Source: Chitinophagaceae bacterium (GTDB lineage: Bacteria; Bacteroidota; Bacteroidia; Chitinophagales; Chitinophagaceae). Taken from it: a DNA stretch of 64,000 bases. Position numbers and translations under genes: made by a program. Within the stretch, counting starts at the first letter, position 1. Each line of letters begins with the position of its first letter. The stretch covers positions 69,291 through 133,290 of the forward strand of contig JADKKA010000007.1 in the NCBI GenBank assembly GCA_016720745.1, written 5' to 3'. The notes under the pieces were generated by a model, which searched no databases, was not told where the DNA came from, and saw nothing but the letters and a program-made list of their open reading frames with translations. Of the stretch, positions 17,520 to 27,020 are shown piece after piece.

Positions 17520-18671
17520 TTAGTAAGATTTTGATTTCATCACGATCTTTCCCTTCCGGTCAATGATAAAGAAATCATCTTTCATCTTGACTTTTGCATA
17601 ACCCATATGGAAGGGTAGTGCATAGTCAAATTGAAAGGGAATAACCAGCTTTCCCTCTTTGTTGATATAACCCCATTTTTTGTTTTCCTGCACGGAACAA
17701 AGTCCTTCCGTAAAATAGATGGCAAAATCATACCGGGCAGGTATTATAATAGCTCCTTTAGTATTCAGAAACCCGCATTTTGCCACCAGGCTGTCCCTTG
17801 CTTTATTGCCAGATGGAACCGAATCATAGTAGCAGACCATGCCTTCATTAATAGCAGTCAGCTTGTATTTACCCATGGGAACAATGGTATCAAGATCAAG
17901 ATTGACAAGAGCCATTTTGGAACCGGCAGATAAGAATTGGTTTTTAAGGATGAACACGGAATCTCTTTGAAAATGCGGTATTCCTTCAATATGATTAGTT
18001 TCCGGGTAAAACTCTTTTCCGAGGTATTTTATCATTTTGCCGGAAGAAGCAAAGCTCCCATAACCGGCATCCGGCCGGTAACCAATAAAATGAAGATCGG
18101 TTGTATCAATATAGTAAATAATGTAGCTGACGGGGATTACCGTATCACCTGCAGCATTAATAACCCCTGCCCCAACTTTATTACTGTTAACGTAGTAATA
18201 TTTTTCAGCTATTTTTTCAATATAGGGATATTGGTTTTTGATGATGATATTCCACTTGAGGTCCATCACCCCGTAAAGTAGGCCTGCTGCAGAGGGAGTG
18301 CTGAAAATGGACAGCCCCTTTTTAAATCCTAGTAAGGAACTGAGATTTTTGAATTCCTTTATCAGCCTTGCTTTTTTGTCAATGACCTTAATGCTTTTTG
18401 TGGATGGATCATGATAAATCCCCAAACCATCTGAAAAATCCCTTGTACTGTAAGCAAGGGGCAGAACGATCCGGGAATTGGTATCAATATATCCCATATA
18501 TCCTTTGTCATAAACAGTAGCAATGCCGGTCAGGCTATCAAAATTGCCTACCCATCCGTACTTGTTTTCCAGAGATAGCCTAAGAAACTCCAGCCTTTGC
18601 TGCAGGGGAGATTGTGTGCTTCCTGTAAAAGAAATAATGAAACTTAATATTATGGGCAACAGCTTTTTCAT
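17520..18671 (-). CDS. Secreted WG-repeat protein
   Basis: 383 residues from the ATG at 18671, which begins a signal peptide (MKKLLPIILSFIISFTGS); the frame upstream of it is not needed. It contains several WG-type repeats of the form WGYINKEGKLVIPFQFD, clearest near the C-terminus (KKWGYINKEGKLVIP) with degenerate ones at CGFLNTKGAIIIPARYD and VGAGVINAAGDTVIP. WG repeats form a beta propeller-like or solenoid surface of unknown role. Convergent with the XRE gene; no operon partner. Confidence 0.85.
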   Translation of the reverse strand: MKKLLPIILSFIISFTGSTQSPLQQRLEFLRLSLENKYGWVGNFDSLTGIATVYDKGYMGYIDTNSRIVLPLAYSTRDFSDGLGIYHDPSTKSIKVIDKKARLIKEFKNLSSLLGFKKGLSIFSTPSAAGLLYGVMDLKWNIIIKNQYPYIEKIAEKYYYVNSNKVGAGVINAAGDTVIPVSYIIYYIDTTDLHFIGYRPDAGYGSFASSGKMIKYLGKEFYPETNHIEGIPHFQRDSVFILKNQFLSAGSKMALVNLDLDTIVPMGKYKLTAINEGMVCYYDSVPSGNKARDSLVAKCGFLNTKGAIIIPARYDFAIYFTEGLCSVQENKKWGYINKEGKLVIPFQFDYALPFHMGYAKVKMKDDFFIIDRKGKIVMKSKSY

Positions 18672-18907
18672 GCAGCATTTCCTGTATAATGGTGTGAAAG
18701 GATTTTCTCGATTGCATTCACTGCACCAGTTCAGGCTTTGATCAGGTACTGTACCGGGCAACAGATGATGAAATTAATACTAAAAGAGTAATGAGCATTC
18801 AAACCAGAATCTTCTATTCCGGCACCTTCACTTTTTTGCCGATGATATGCTGATCATATATGGGATTGACAGTTTTATTTATCGATGAAATTCCGCATGG
18901 AGAAAAA

Positions 18908-20332
18908 TTACCAAACATACAGTTTTGAATAGATATCAGGTCCTTTCCCGATATGCATGATGTTCTGATGATCGGCCAGGTATTGTTTATTGACAATCAA
19001 CTTATAAGTTACTTCTCCTTTGGGCAAAATGAGCTGGCAGGTCCAGTATCCATTTTCTTTTTTCATGGGAATAGGCCGCTTTGTCCACTCAGTGAAATCG
19101 CCCATAAGCAATACTTCCTCTGCGCCTTCAAAAGCAGCCAGTTTAAACTCTACCTTTTGATTTTCCTGTCTGCCAAAAAGCATAGCTATATAGTTATTGG
19201 GATTTTGTTGAAGCGCGATTTGGAAGTATTTGTTGCTCTCTTCAATATTCAAATTTTTTCGGTATGCCACCCCCAGCCAGGCATTGATATCAGGATTTTG
19301 AGGGTCATATTCCTTTAAACAGTCCAGGAGTTGAATGGCCGCTGCTTGCCAACCTTTTTCAATCCATTTAACAGCCAGGTTGAGGGCATCCTGGTTTGTA
19401 AAATTATAGGTATCACTTTCGTTTTTTCTCAGTTCCCTGTATTTAGCTGGCAAGGCACTGATTCCATTAGCTGCCAGTTCCTGTTCAAGTACAGGATCTA
19501 TAGATTTTAGAAAATAGTCTGCAAGGTTGCGGTGATGTTTCCCTTTTTTCAATTCATCTTGTAAAGTAAGGGTGGCTTCTTTTGTAAAATCATTTTTATA
19601 GTACAGGTGAATCGTACTTGTTTTTAAATTAACGGCCATAGAATAATTAGAGATCAGGTTATTGGGGGCATATTGTGCTGATTGTGCCAGTATTATTTTC
19701 ATCCTCTGCAGGTCAATATTTGTAACCGATTGCAGAGAGTGATTGGCTGCATCTCGTCTGTGACATGGAACTGTGTAACCCAGATTGACAGGATAGTTGG
19801 TCAGCACAAAATTATTAGTTGTTTTTCTGACAATATACCCGCCGGTGACAACGGCATAGTTTCCACTGGCATCTCCAATAAACATTTGGGCCTTTGATAA
19901 TTTTACCAAATTGAATGTAGTCAGATAGGCCAGTGCTTCATCAACCGATTTGCATTTTTTCAGCAGATCGGTGGCTATCTGTTTTTTCCGGTCCTTTTTA
20001 GATTGGTCTTTGTTGACCGTGATGGGATCAATGGAAGTAAAGTCGAGGAATAGTCCGAATTCATTTAAACCTCCCTGGGGATTCAGATAGGAGAATCCGT
20101 TTAATAGTCTTCCAAAGGAAAGCTCTGTCCAAATAGTGTATCCATAATGATTCCGCTGGGTCGGATAAAACCAGAAACGGTACTTCGTAGCTGCTAATTC
20201 ATCTTCATTATTGCCGATCCAGACCTGATGACCATCGTTCGCCATAAAGATGGTACAGCTATTGGTCACTGTTGATTTTAATAAGAACAGGAGGGCGAGA
20301 AAGAGCCCAAATAAGTTTTTGGTAGTCAACAC
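18908..20332 (-). CDS. Secreted Ntn-hydrolase (choloylglycine hydrolase-like) fused to TPR and CBM48-like domains
   Basis: About 474 residues from a GTG at 20332; the start is uncertain (TTG at 20329 is also possible) because no in-frame ATG exists, but an exact -7 box at 20367-20360 rules out starts further upstream. A hydrophobic leader ends at TNS just before CTIFMAND, so cleavage would expose the catalytic N-terminal cysteine of a linear-amide Ntn-hydrolase. The IGNNEDE and GGLNEFGLFLDF motifs fit. A TPR-like region (about 320-390) follows, then a CBM48/AMPK-like module with LMGDFTEWTKRPIPM and YKLIVNKQYL. The substrate amide is unknown. Confidence 0.78.
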   Translation of the reverse strand: MLTTKNLFGLFLALLFLLKSTVTNSCTIFMANDGHQVWIGNNEDELAATKYRFWFYPTQRNHYGYTIWTELSFGRLLNGFSYLNPQGGLNEFGLFLDFTSIDPITVNKDQSKKDRKKQIATDLLKKCKSVDEALAYLTTFNLVKLSKAQMFIGDASGNYAVVTGGYIVRKTTNNFVLTNYPVNLGYTVPCHRRDAANHSLQSVTNIDLQRMKIILAQSAQYAPNNLISNYSMAVNLKTSTIHLYYKNDFTKEATLTLQDELKKGKHHRNLADYFLKSIDPVLEQELAANGISALPAKYRELRKNESDTYNFTNQDALNLAVKWIEKGWQAAAIQLLDCLKEYDPQNPDINAWLGVAYRKNLNIEESNKYFQIALQQNPNNYIAMLFGRQENQKVEFKLAAFEGAEEVLLMGDFTEWTKRPIPMKKENGYWTCQLILPKGEVTYKLIVNKQYLADHQNIMHIGKGPDIYSKLYVW

Positions 20333-20359
20333 ATTATAATTTGAATGATTTATAATGTT

Positions 20360-20367
20360 CAAAATTA
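20360..20367 (-). promoter_or_regulatory. -7 element (TAATTTTG) of the Ntn-hydrolase gene
   Basis: An exact TAnnTTTG match on the minus strand. Predicted transcription start near 20355, about 20 bases before the candidate GTG start. Confidence 0.55.
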
Positions 20368-20388
20368 ATAGCCGGAACTGATGCAAAT

Positions 20389-20410
20389 GTTCGGCTTTAT
20401 CCAGCCGAAC
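20389..20410 (-). terminator. Hairpin after the AraC-family gene
   Basis: A perfect 8-base-pair stem GTTCGGCT / AGCCGAAC with a 6-base loop, 8 bases past the stop of the AraC-family gene on the minus strand. There is no long T run. Confidence 0.55.
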
Positions 20411-20418
20411 ATATTTTA

Positions 20419-21627
20419 CTATTGTTGGGGCCTTTTTTTACTGTATTCTGTAGGCGACAGACCAACCATTTTCTTAAAAGTGGTATTGAATGTGGTTTTG
20501 GAATTGAACCCGGCAGCGAAGGCGATACCAAGAATATTCAATTCGCTTATTTTGGAGGAGCTCAGCAGTTTCTTGGCTTCTTCAATTCTGTAGCCGTTGA
20601 TGAAATTGTAAAAATTTTGTCCGGTGGTTTCGTTGATCAGGAATGAAGTGTCATGAATACTGATACCCAGTTTATCGGCAACAGCCGGAAGATTCAATTC
20701 GTTGTCAAGATATAGCTTCTCTATTTCCATCAGTGATTTTAATTGCACAGACAGACTGGCCAACCGATCAGGATCCAGTCTCTGCACTTTGTTTCTTTTG
20801 GGATCTGCCTGAAAAGGCGGTATTTCCCCGGAAGGCTTAGCTGCAGCTGTATTCCCGGTCTTTTTTCCCTGTTGCGGTTGTATAAACGGGTATTCTTCCT
20901 GTTTGAGAAGGGCAGCAATGGCAGAGATATCTTTTTCCCGGAAGGAAAATATTGACTTTTGTTTGATGGAGAAATAGGCAAGGAAAAAAATAGCGATTGT
21001 ATAGATATAAGGTGTCGTTTCTGTTAGCACCGGGAATTCAAAAAAAGCATCATTTAGCCAAGCCAGTACTGTAATAAACAGGATGAATAAAAACTGGACC
21101 AGCCAGTTCAGGCTGATCTGGTTGATGTCAGCTGCAATCAGTTTCATATTGGCCTGGTGCTTGACTAGCATTGTGTAGCAAGCGATCAGGTAAAATAGGG
21201 TTTGAATAGGTAAAATGTCCCTGACCAGAAAGGATACATTTTGGTTAAACGAAAAAAGGGAGAAACCGGCAATACTATCTGTGCGGCTGCCCATGAATTC
21301 TGCCAGTATATAAATCAGAAAGGGCAGAAAATGAATCAGGTTGGTGCTTTTGAATGATTTTGCCGGGTTGACAAAATACAGAATACTGATCAGCAGAGCA
21401 GGGGCCAGTAAAAACTGTACACTCATTAATAATTTAAAGGGAATGGTGCTTACAGCAGATGCCTGGGTTTTGGTGATATAGGTGCTGATAAATGCAATTG
21501 AAATAACCAGCACAAATACACCCAGCCATCGGTTGGCTTTTACGTTTTGTTGCAGCGGGTGAAAAAAGAGTAAGAATGCGAGTAAAAAACCAGCGCCGGA
21601 AATAAAAGAGGTAAGGTACAGGTTCAT
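20419..21627 (-). CDS. Membrane-bound AraC-family transcriptional regulator
   Basis: 402 residues. Seven hydrophobic helices fill residues 1-235, followed by a linker and a C-terminal HTH_18 domain (about 295-400) with KLGISIHDTSFLINE as the first HTH and ILGIAFAAGFNSKTTFN plus FKKMVGLSPTEYS as the second. This 7TM-AraC architecture is frequent in Bacteroidota and suggests a signal sensed in the membrane. The neighbouring Ntn-hydrolase gene downstream is a plausible target but nothing proves it. Confidence 0.9.
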   Translation of the reverse strand: MNLYLTSFISGAGFLLAFLLFFHPLQQNVKANRWLGVFVLVISIAFISTYITKTQASAVSTIPFKLLMSVQFLLAPALLISILYFVNPAKSFKSTNLIHFLPFLIYILAEFMGSRTDSIAGFSLFSFNQNVSFLVRDILPIQTLFYLIACYTMLVKHQANMKLIAADINQISLNWLVQFLFILFITVLAWLNDAFFEFPVLTETTPYIYTIAIFFLAYFSIKQKSIFSFREKDISAIAALLKQEEYPFIQPQQGKKTGNTAAAKPSGEIPPFQADPKRNKVQRLDPDRLASLSVQLKSLMEIEKLYLDNELNLPAVADKLGISIHDTSFLINETTGQNFYNFINGYRIEEAKKLLSSSKISELNILGIAFAAGFNSKTTFNTTFKKMVGLSPTEYSKKRPQQ

Positions 21628-21738
21628 TCCTGTAAATGTAATAAAATAAGCAGTCGTGCTCTTCAGCTTTGATAAAATGCGGGTAAAGCTGGATATAAAG
21701 GAAAATGAATGCAGGAAACCCAGACCGAATTTGAAATA

Positions 21739-22164
21739 CTAAACAGTAACACTCACCCCATACCGAATCGCCGCCTCCAACACCTCCGGGTTAATATCTT
21801 TCAGCGATTTGAATTTGATACAGTATCCGGTCACACTGGCCTTGCCTATTTTTTTTCCAAATGTTTTGGGTAAATAAGTTTTATCCGGAATTCCCATTAC
21901 ATAAACGGAAATGCCACTGCTGTTGGCACTCAGTCCAACCTGGAAAAAAGGCTTGCTCGTTCCATTGGCATATTGAATAATATATTCCCCATAACCAATA
22001 TTGGGATTGGAAACGATTTTGCCTGTACTATCCCTGCCATCCAGAAACCAGCATTTACAGCCGGGCATCCATTTTAGGATAAGCCGGTGCAGTTCCTGCA
22101 AGTCTTTTTGTTTGGGTTCAGGCTGACTGGCGAGATAGTCTTTGATTTGGGCTTTAACGGTCAT
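21739..22164 (-). CDS. DUF1801 family protein
   Basis: 141 residues with the DUF1801 layout: an N-terminal helix pair (LQELHRLILKWMPG), a beta core with IGYGEYIIQYANG, and KKIGKASVTGYCIKFKSL near the end. The family includes YdhG-like proteins annotated as putative iron chaperones, but biochemical function is not established. It begins 39 bases after the SRPBCC gene and is probably the last gene of the ArsR operon. Confidence 0.82.
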   Translation of the reverse strand: MTVKAQIKDYLASQPEPKQKDLQELHRLILKWMPGCKCWFLDGRDSTGKIVSNPNIGYGEYIIQYANGTSKPFFQVGLSANSSGISVYVMGIPDKTYLPKTFGKKIGKASVTGYCIKFKSLKDINPEVLEAAIRYGVSVTV

Positions 22165-22203
22165 GTTGATTGTTTGAATGGAACGATTGGTTTGCTGATA
22201 CTT

Positions 22204-22695
22204 TTATTTTTTGGAGAGATCAGCCAGCAACGCTTCCAGATTTTTTAAAGAAAGGGTGAAGCCCTGAGTAAAGCCTTCGAGCAGGGATTCCATGCGCTCA
22301 AATGATTCATTATAAACGGTGATCACCACTTTTGTGATACCATTTGTTTCACTGAATTGATAATCCCAGTCAGAACCCGGTAACTGCGGATTTTCATCCT
22401 TATCAGCAAAGCAATTAAAGAGTTTGAAACTGGTAATGGGATCGATGGAAGTATAGCTTTGCAGGGCCCAGCGTTCTAATCCGTCGGGACTAACCATGGC
22501 ATAAAACCTTTTTCCCCCTTCTTTAAAATCCATGTACTTGGTTCTGGCAGTAAATGGTGCCGGTGCCGTCCATTGATCCAATAATTCAGCCTTAGTAAAA
22601 GCATCCCATACCAGCGATTGCGGGGCATCAAATTCCCTGGTGATATAAATGGTTTTAGCGGGTTTGTCAACGGTAAAATCAAAGAGCAAGTTCAT
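22204..22695 (-). CDS. SRPBCC/AHSA1-like domain protein
   Basis: 163 residues of START/AHSA1 fold: IYITREFDAPQSLVWDAFT at the N-terminus and the WALQSYTSIDPITSF and VVITVYNESFERME strands. Such proteins bind hydrophobic ligands in a central cavity. Its ATG overlaps the stop of the ArsR gene by 4 bases (translational coupling), a very common ArsR-SRPBCC pair whose ligand is usually unknown. Confidence 0.88.
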   Translation of the reverse strand: MNLLFDFTVDKPAKTIYITREFDAPQSLVWDAFTKAELLDQWTAPAPFTARTKYMDFKEGGKRFYAMVSPDGLERWALQSYTSIDPITSFKLFNCFADKDENPQLPGSDWDYQFSETNGITKVVITVYNESFERMESLLEGFTQGFTLSLKNLEALLADLSKK

Positions 22696-23012
22696 TTTGT
22701 TTGTTTTTTTAATGTTTGTAATACTTTATCCAGCTGATTGAACTGTGTTTCCCAGTTTTTACGGAGACGGGCCAGCCATTGATCTAATTCCTGCATTTTT
22801 TTTGGATTGAAATGATAATAAATTTCCCGGCCCGACTGCTCCGGTTTTATCAGCTCGCTTTGCTGGAGTACTTTGATATGTTTGGATACAGCCTGCCGGC
22901 TCATTTCAAAATGAGCCGCCATGGCATTAGGCGTAAGGGCCTGTATGGCCAGCAGACTTAAAATAGCCCTGCGTGTAGGGTCAGCAATGGCCTGAAATAT
23001 ATCCTGTTTCAT
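22692..23012 (-). CDS. ArsR-family winged-helix repressor
   Basis: 106 residues from the ATG at 23012 (MKQDIFQAIADPTRRAILSL); upstream codons belong to the promoter. The winged helix is clear: ALTPNAMAAHFEMSRQAVSK is the HTH and GREIYYHFNPKKM the wing. It lacks the metal-binding cysteines of ArsR/SmtB, and is of the PadR/SdpR-like type that accompanies SRPBCC proteins. Two identical-layout inverted repeats flank its -7 element, which supports autorepression. Confidence 0.92.
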   Translation of the reverse strand: MKQDIFQAIADPTRRAILSLLAIQALTPNAMAAHFEMSRQAVSKHIKVLQQSELIKPEQSGREIYYHFNPKKMQELDQWLARLRKNWETQFNQLDKVLQTLKKQTK

Positions 23013-23030
23013 GGTTAGTGTATAAAATTC

Positions 23031-23077
23031 GCAACTCTGTGGTTGCAAATATATACGCAACTATCGGGTTGCGCAAA
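23031..23077 (-). promoter_or_regulatory. Promoter and double operator of the ArsR-SRPBCC-DUF1801 operon
   Basis: On the minus strand: TTTG at 23077-23074, a 20-base spacer, TATATTTG at 23053-23046, a full match to the Bacteroidota consensus. Two GCAAC-N6-GTTGC palindromes lie at 23031-23046 and 23057-23072, 26 bases apart. One fills the -33/-7 spacer and the other starts at the last base of the -7 box and covers the transcription start. Binding by the ArsR protein would block polymerase. Confidence 0.75.
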
Positions 23078-23172
23078 TTTATTTTTTCAGCAGAAAGAAG
23101 GGGCAGTGTTTAGCTGGTACTACGCATGCGCCATACCATTATTTTAAATTTCAGGTCAGTAAAGAAGACTGA

Positions 23173-24750
23173 TTAGCAGCTCTTAAAGACTTTCACCGGT
23201 TGCTCTTCCAGCAATGCTTCAATTTTTTTGGCGGCATTGGTAATGGATAAACCGCCCAGGTTCGTACAACGCAGGGTATGATGAATCTGATCACCCACCA
23301 GTTTCATGGTCTGGATCACTTCATCCAGCGGAATCAGTTTTTCATAATTCGCTAAAGCCATATTGGCCGAAGAAAGGCCATTGGTGGCAGCCATTACATT
23401 TCTTCCCAAACAGGGAGCTTCCACCCGGTTGCCAATCGGATCACAGATAATACCCAGTGAATTTTGCAGGGCCATCGACGCCGCTGCAATAGATTGTTCC
23501 AGTGTACCTCCTTTCATTTCAACAATGGCAGCCGCAGCCATCCCACCTCCCGATCCTGTTTCAGCCATACAACCACCTACTTCCGCTGCAAAAGTGGCCT
23601 GCGAGGCGATGAATACACCGATCAATCCGGCAGATAACATGGCCCTGACCAGCACCTCTTCACTTAATTCAAGTGAATGAGCAATTCCAAATAAAGCCCC
23701 GGGTAAGGCCCCGCAACTTCCGGCCGTGGGAGCCGCAACAATCACCCCCATCGAACTTTTTACTTCCATCATGCTGCTGACATAAAGGATCACCCGGTTA
23801 TTTATATCACCGCCTACTAATTGTCCATTGTTCATTTTTGACTGGAAGGCCGGCGACTGACTGCCTAATATGCGATCATGATAATGCGTTCCCTTTAATC
23901 CCAGTTCTATCGCATTGCCCATGATGCGGATAATCTGCCGCATTTTCTCCAATACCTCCTCAGATGAAATATTGCCCCTCGCCATTTCATAATCAATGGC
24001 CAGCTCCCACAGTGCTTTTTGTTTGTCACTATTATAGGCCAGCATTTCTTCACAGGTGATAAAGGGCACTTGCAAATTCTTCCTGGCCATTACCGGCAAT
24101 ACCGGACGAAGTTGTTTGATGGCCATCACGCCCTCCATTTGCTGCAGTTCCTGTATTATAACCGGATCAGGGAAGGATTGGGATTTGATTTCGATAAAAC
24201 TATTTTCGCCGGAATGGAATTCAATGGCATCGTAAGCAATGGAGTTTTCTAAGTAGCTGATGATGGGTTCCGGTTTGTTGCAATAAATCAGCGTCTCAAA
24301 ATAATCGCCTGCCATAGAAACAGCTAAACCATCAATAGCTGTTACTTCAATCATGCCGCCCCCGGTAGAAATAGCCGTCAGCGTCCTGGTTTCTTTTTGA
24401 TTAGAGAGCGTGATTTTATATAAGTTCGGATGACTGTTACCGATATCCGTAATACTAATGTTGACTCCGATGCCGGCCGCTGCGATATGTTGATCCGATT
24501 CTGGCAGTCGTTCATCATGCGCTTCCCATCCCAGGAAACCGCCGAATAAACCCATATCCGAACCCTGACTTTTATGCGTGGTAGCTAATGAGCCATTGGG
24601 GTCAAATTCAATGAGTATGTCTTTAATGTTTTCATCCATCAGGTCCCTGCAGAGCCGGGCGATGCGAAGAGAAGCCGCACAATGCGAACTGGAAGGGCCC
24701 CGCATGACCGGGCCGATCACATCGTTGAATATACTGGGATAGGTACTCAT
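23173..24750 (-). CDS. L-serine ammonia-lyase, iron-sulfur type, single chain
   Basis: Deaminates L-serine to pyruvate and ammonia with a 4Fe-4S cluster. 525 residues from the ATG at 24750 (MSTYPSIFNDVIGPVMRGPS), which matches the family start; an ATG at 24789 would overlap the previous gene. The beta-like domain (GPVMRGPSSSHCAASLRIAR) comes first, then the alpha-like catalytic domain with AGSCGALPGALFG, GGCMAETGSGGGMAAAA, and NRVEAPCLGRN, which supply the cluster cysteines. It follows the frameshifted DPP IV-like gene by 20 bases on the same strand. Together with peptidases this suggests amino acid catabolism. Confidence 0.93.
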   Translation of the reverse strand: MSTYPSIFNDVIGPVMRGPSSSHCAASLRIARLCRDLMDENIKDILIEFDPNGSLATTHKSQGSDMGLFGGFLGWEAHDERLPESDQHIAAAGIGVNISITDIGNSHPNLYKITLSNQKETRTLTAISTGGGMIEVTAIDGLAVSMAGDYFETLIYCNKPEPIISYLENSIAYDAIEFHSGENSFIEIKSQSFPDPVIIQELQQMEGVMAIKQLRPVLPVMARKNLQVPFITCEEMLAYNSDKQKALWELAIDYEMARGNISSEEVLEKMRQIIRIMGNAIELGLKGTHYHDRILGSQSPAFQSKMNNGQLVGGDINNRVILYVSSMMEVKSSMGVIVAAPTAGSCGALPGALFGIAHSLELSEEVLVRAMLSAGLIGVFIASQATFAAEVGGCMAETGSGGGMAAAAIVEMKGGTLEQSIAAASMALQNSLGIICDPIGNRVEAPCLGRNVMAATNGLSSANMALANYEKLIPLDEVIQTMKLVGDQIHHTLRCTNLGGLSITNAAKKIEALLEEQPVKVFKSC

Positions 24751-24770
24751 TCTATTAAAGTAAGGGTAAG

Positions 24771-27008
24771 TTACAAATTCTTTTTCCAAAACAGTTCCAT
24801 GGTCCGGCGCATCTGCAGGGTGGTGTTTTCGCCCTGGTTGATGCCGTGATCCCGCATGGGATAGGCCATCATACTGAATAATTTATTGTGCTTTATCAGT
24901 TCATTCACCATCCTTTCAAAATTCTGGTAATGTACATTGTCATCACCCGTGCCATGCATGATCAGCAGGTTGCCGGTTAAGTTTTTTGGCATGAGTAATG
25001 GGTGATCCTTCCCGATATCCCTCTTTGTTGTCATCAGGCAGACCCATGTATCTCTCCTGATAAATATTATCATAAAGGGTTTGATCGGCCACAAAGGCAA
25101 CGGCAATCGCCGTTTTGAAAATATCACCATGCCGGAAAATACAGTGAAGCGACATCTGTCCGCCACCACTCCATCCCCAGATACCCGTATGGGCGGGATC
25201 AATGAAGGAATAGGTGGCCATGATTTTTTTCGCCGCGGCCGCCTGATCATCTGCCGCCAATAATCCTATTTGCCGGTAAATGGATTTTCTGAAAGCCCTT
25301 CCCCTTGGTACCCTGGTGCCCCGGTTGTCAATACTGATGACGATACAGTTCAGCTCATTGGCCAGATAATGATGCCAGAGATTATCACCCGTGCCCCAGT
25401 TATCCTGCACGGTGGATCCTGCCGGTTCACCATAGACATGGAAAATCACCGGATATTTTTTTGCTGCATCAAAGTTTTTGGGTTTGATCATCCAGGCATC
25501 GAGTAGCAGTTCACCGATATCCACTTTAAAAAATTCTTTGGGAGGAAGTGCGAGCTCAGCCATTTTGTTTTTCAAGCCGGCATTGTCCTCCATTAATTTG
25601 ATTTCACTATGGGTGGTTAAGTTGATCAGTGAAATACGACGCGGTGTGCTTGCATTTTCAAAACTGTGAATCGCATATTTCGCATCGGCAGAGATCTGGT
25701 AGCTATGTTGTCCCGCCATATTCGCCGGAGAAACCCTCTCGGCTTCTCCAGTTCCATCCAGCCGGCTTCGATAGAGGTATCGTTGTGTAAAATTGTCAGG
25801 CGAAGCGATATAATATACATAGCCCCCCGGCCGGATCAATACAATTGATATTGACCACATCAAATGCTCCCCTGGTGATCAGCTGCATTTGTTTTCCATC
25901 TCTGGAAACTTTATACAGGTGCAGCCAGCCATCTTTTTCGCTGGTCCAGGTAAAGGATTTGTGCTGATCCAGCCAGACGATATTATCATGTACATCCAGG
26001 AAGGCTTCATCCTTATCAGTAAGAATATTGCGAAGCGCCATGGTTTTGGTATTCCCCACCCAAACGGTATTGGTATTCTGCAGACGGTTGAGTTGCTGGA
26101 TCATCACTTCCTCAGATTCCGGGATATAATCCATTCTGGCGATATAATTATTCCTCGGATCGCCTGGTACCTTGAACCATTTGGTGGATCCGCCGCTGGC
26201 AGAAACCACTCCCACTTTCACCGCTGAATTGCTGGTGCCCACTTTGGGATAGGGCAGGGGAATAGGCACTGAATAATTTGAATCAACATTATTGATCATA
26301 TAAAATGTGCCCACTCCTTTTGTATCTGATTGCCAGTAAGCGATGTTTTTCCCGTCAGGGCTCCAGCGAAAACCATCGCGATCATCCAGTTCTTCTTCAT
26401 ATACCCAGTCAAATGTGCCATTGATGATATTTCCGCCGCCATCTTTGGTCAGCTGTGTTCTTTTTACCGCTGGTAAGATCTTCCACATAAATATTCAGTT
26501 TGCTGACAAAGGCCACCCTTCCTCCATCGGGAGAAAATTTGGCAAACATCAGCGTGGCTGTTTCCAACCCACGACCCAATTGCTGCAGCTTGCCATTCCG
26601 GAGATTCAGTACCCAATAATCACCCCGGGTATTGTAGCGCCAGACTTTTCGGGTATTGGTAAAAATCAACAGTTTTGTATTGTCATCTGACCAATCGTAA
26701 TCATCAATGGCTAAAGCCTGACTGGATCCGGCAGGTACCAGCAGATTGGCATTCACCAGCACCGATTTTGTTCCTCTGACAACATCATAGCGGACGAGAT
26801 CATTGCCTTTCGCTGTCTGGTTATATTCCATGGCAGAATAACTCTGGTTATCCTTCATCCAACGAAGCGGGCCGATTCCTTTGGAACGATACAGCCCCTT
26901 GGTATAAATATCCTCCAGGGTCAGTTTTTTGTCCTGGCTCCAAACGGTCAGATTACAACAAAGAACGATAAGCCATACGGCAGCAAAATGTCGATTCATG
27001 TATTTCAT
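24771..27008 (-). pseudogene. S9 family dipeptidyl peptidase IV-like, three apparent frameshifts
   Basis: One gene of about 745 codons read in four pieces: 27008-26409, 26488-25796, 25863-24943 and 25250-24771. Signal peptide near residue 5-25, then a DPP IV beta propeller (GGRVAFVSKLNIYVEDL, GTFDWVYEEE, FRWSPDGKNIAYW), then an alpha/beta-hydrolase domain with Ser in IWGWSGGGQMSL, Asp in HGTGDDNVHYQNF and His in MRDHGINQGEN. It would release X-Pro dipeptides in the periplasm. Each break is one extra base in a homopolymer (T5 at 26461-26465, C6 at 25823-25828, T6 at 24982-24987). Restoring them gives a seamless family match, so sequencing error is likely. It lies 12 bases after the GH95 gene. 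Confidence 0.85.
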
Positions 27009-27020
27009 TTTTATAAGAGA

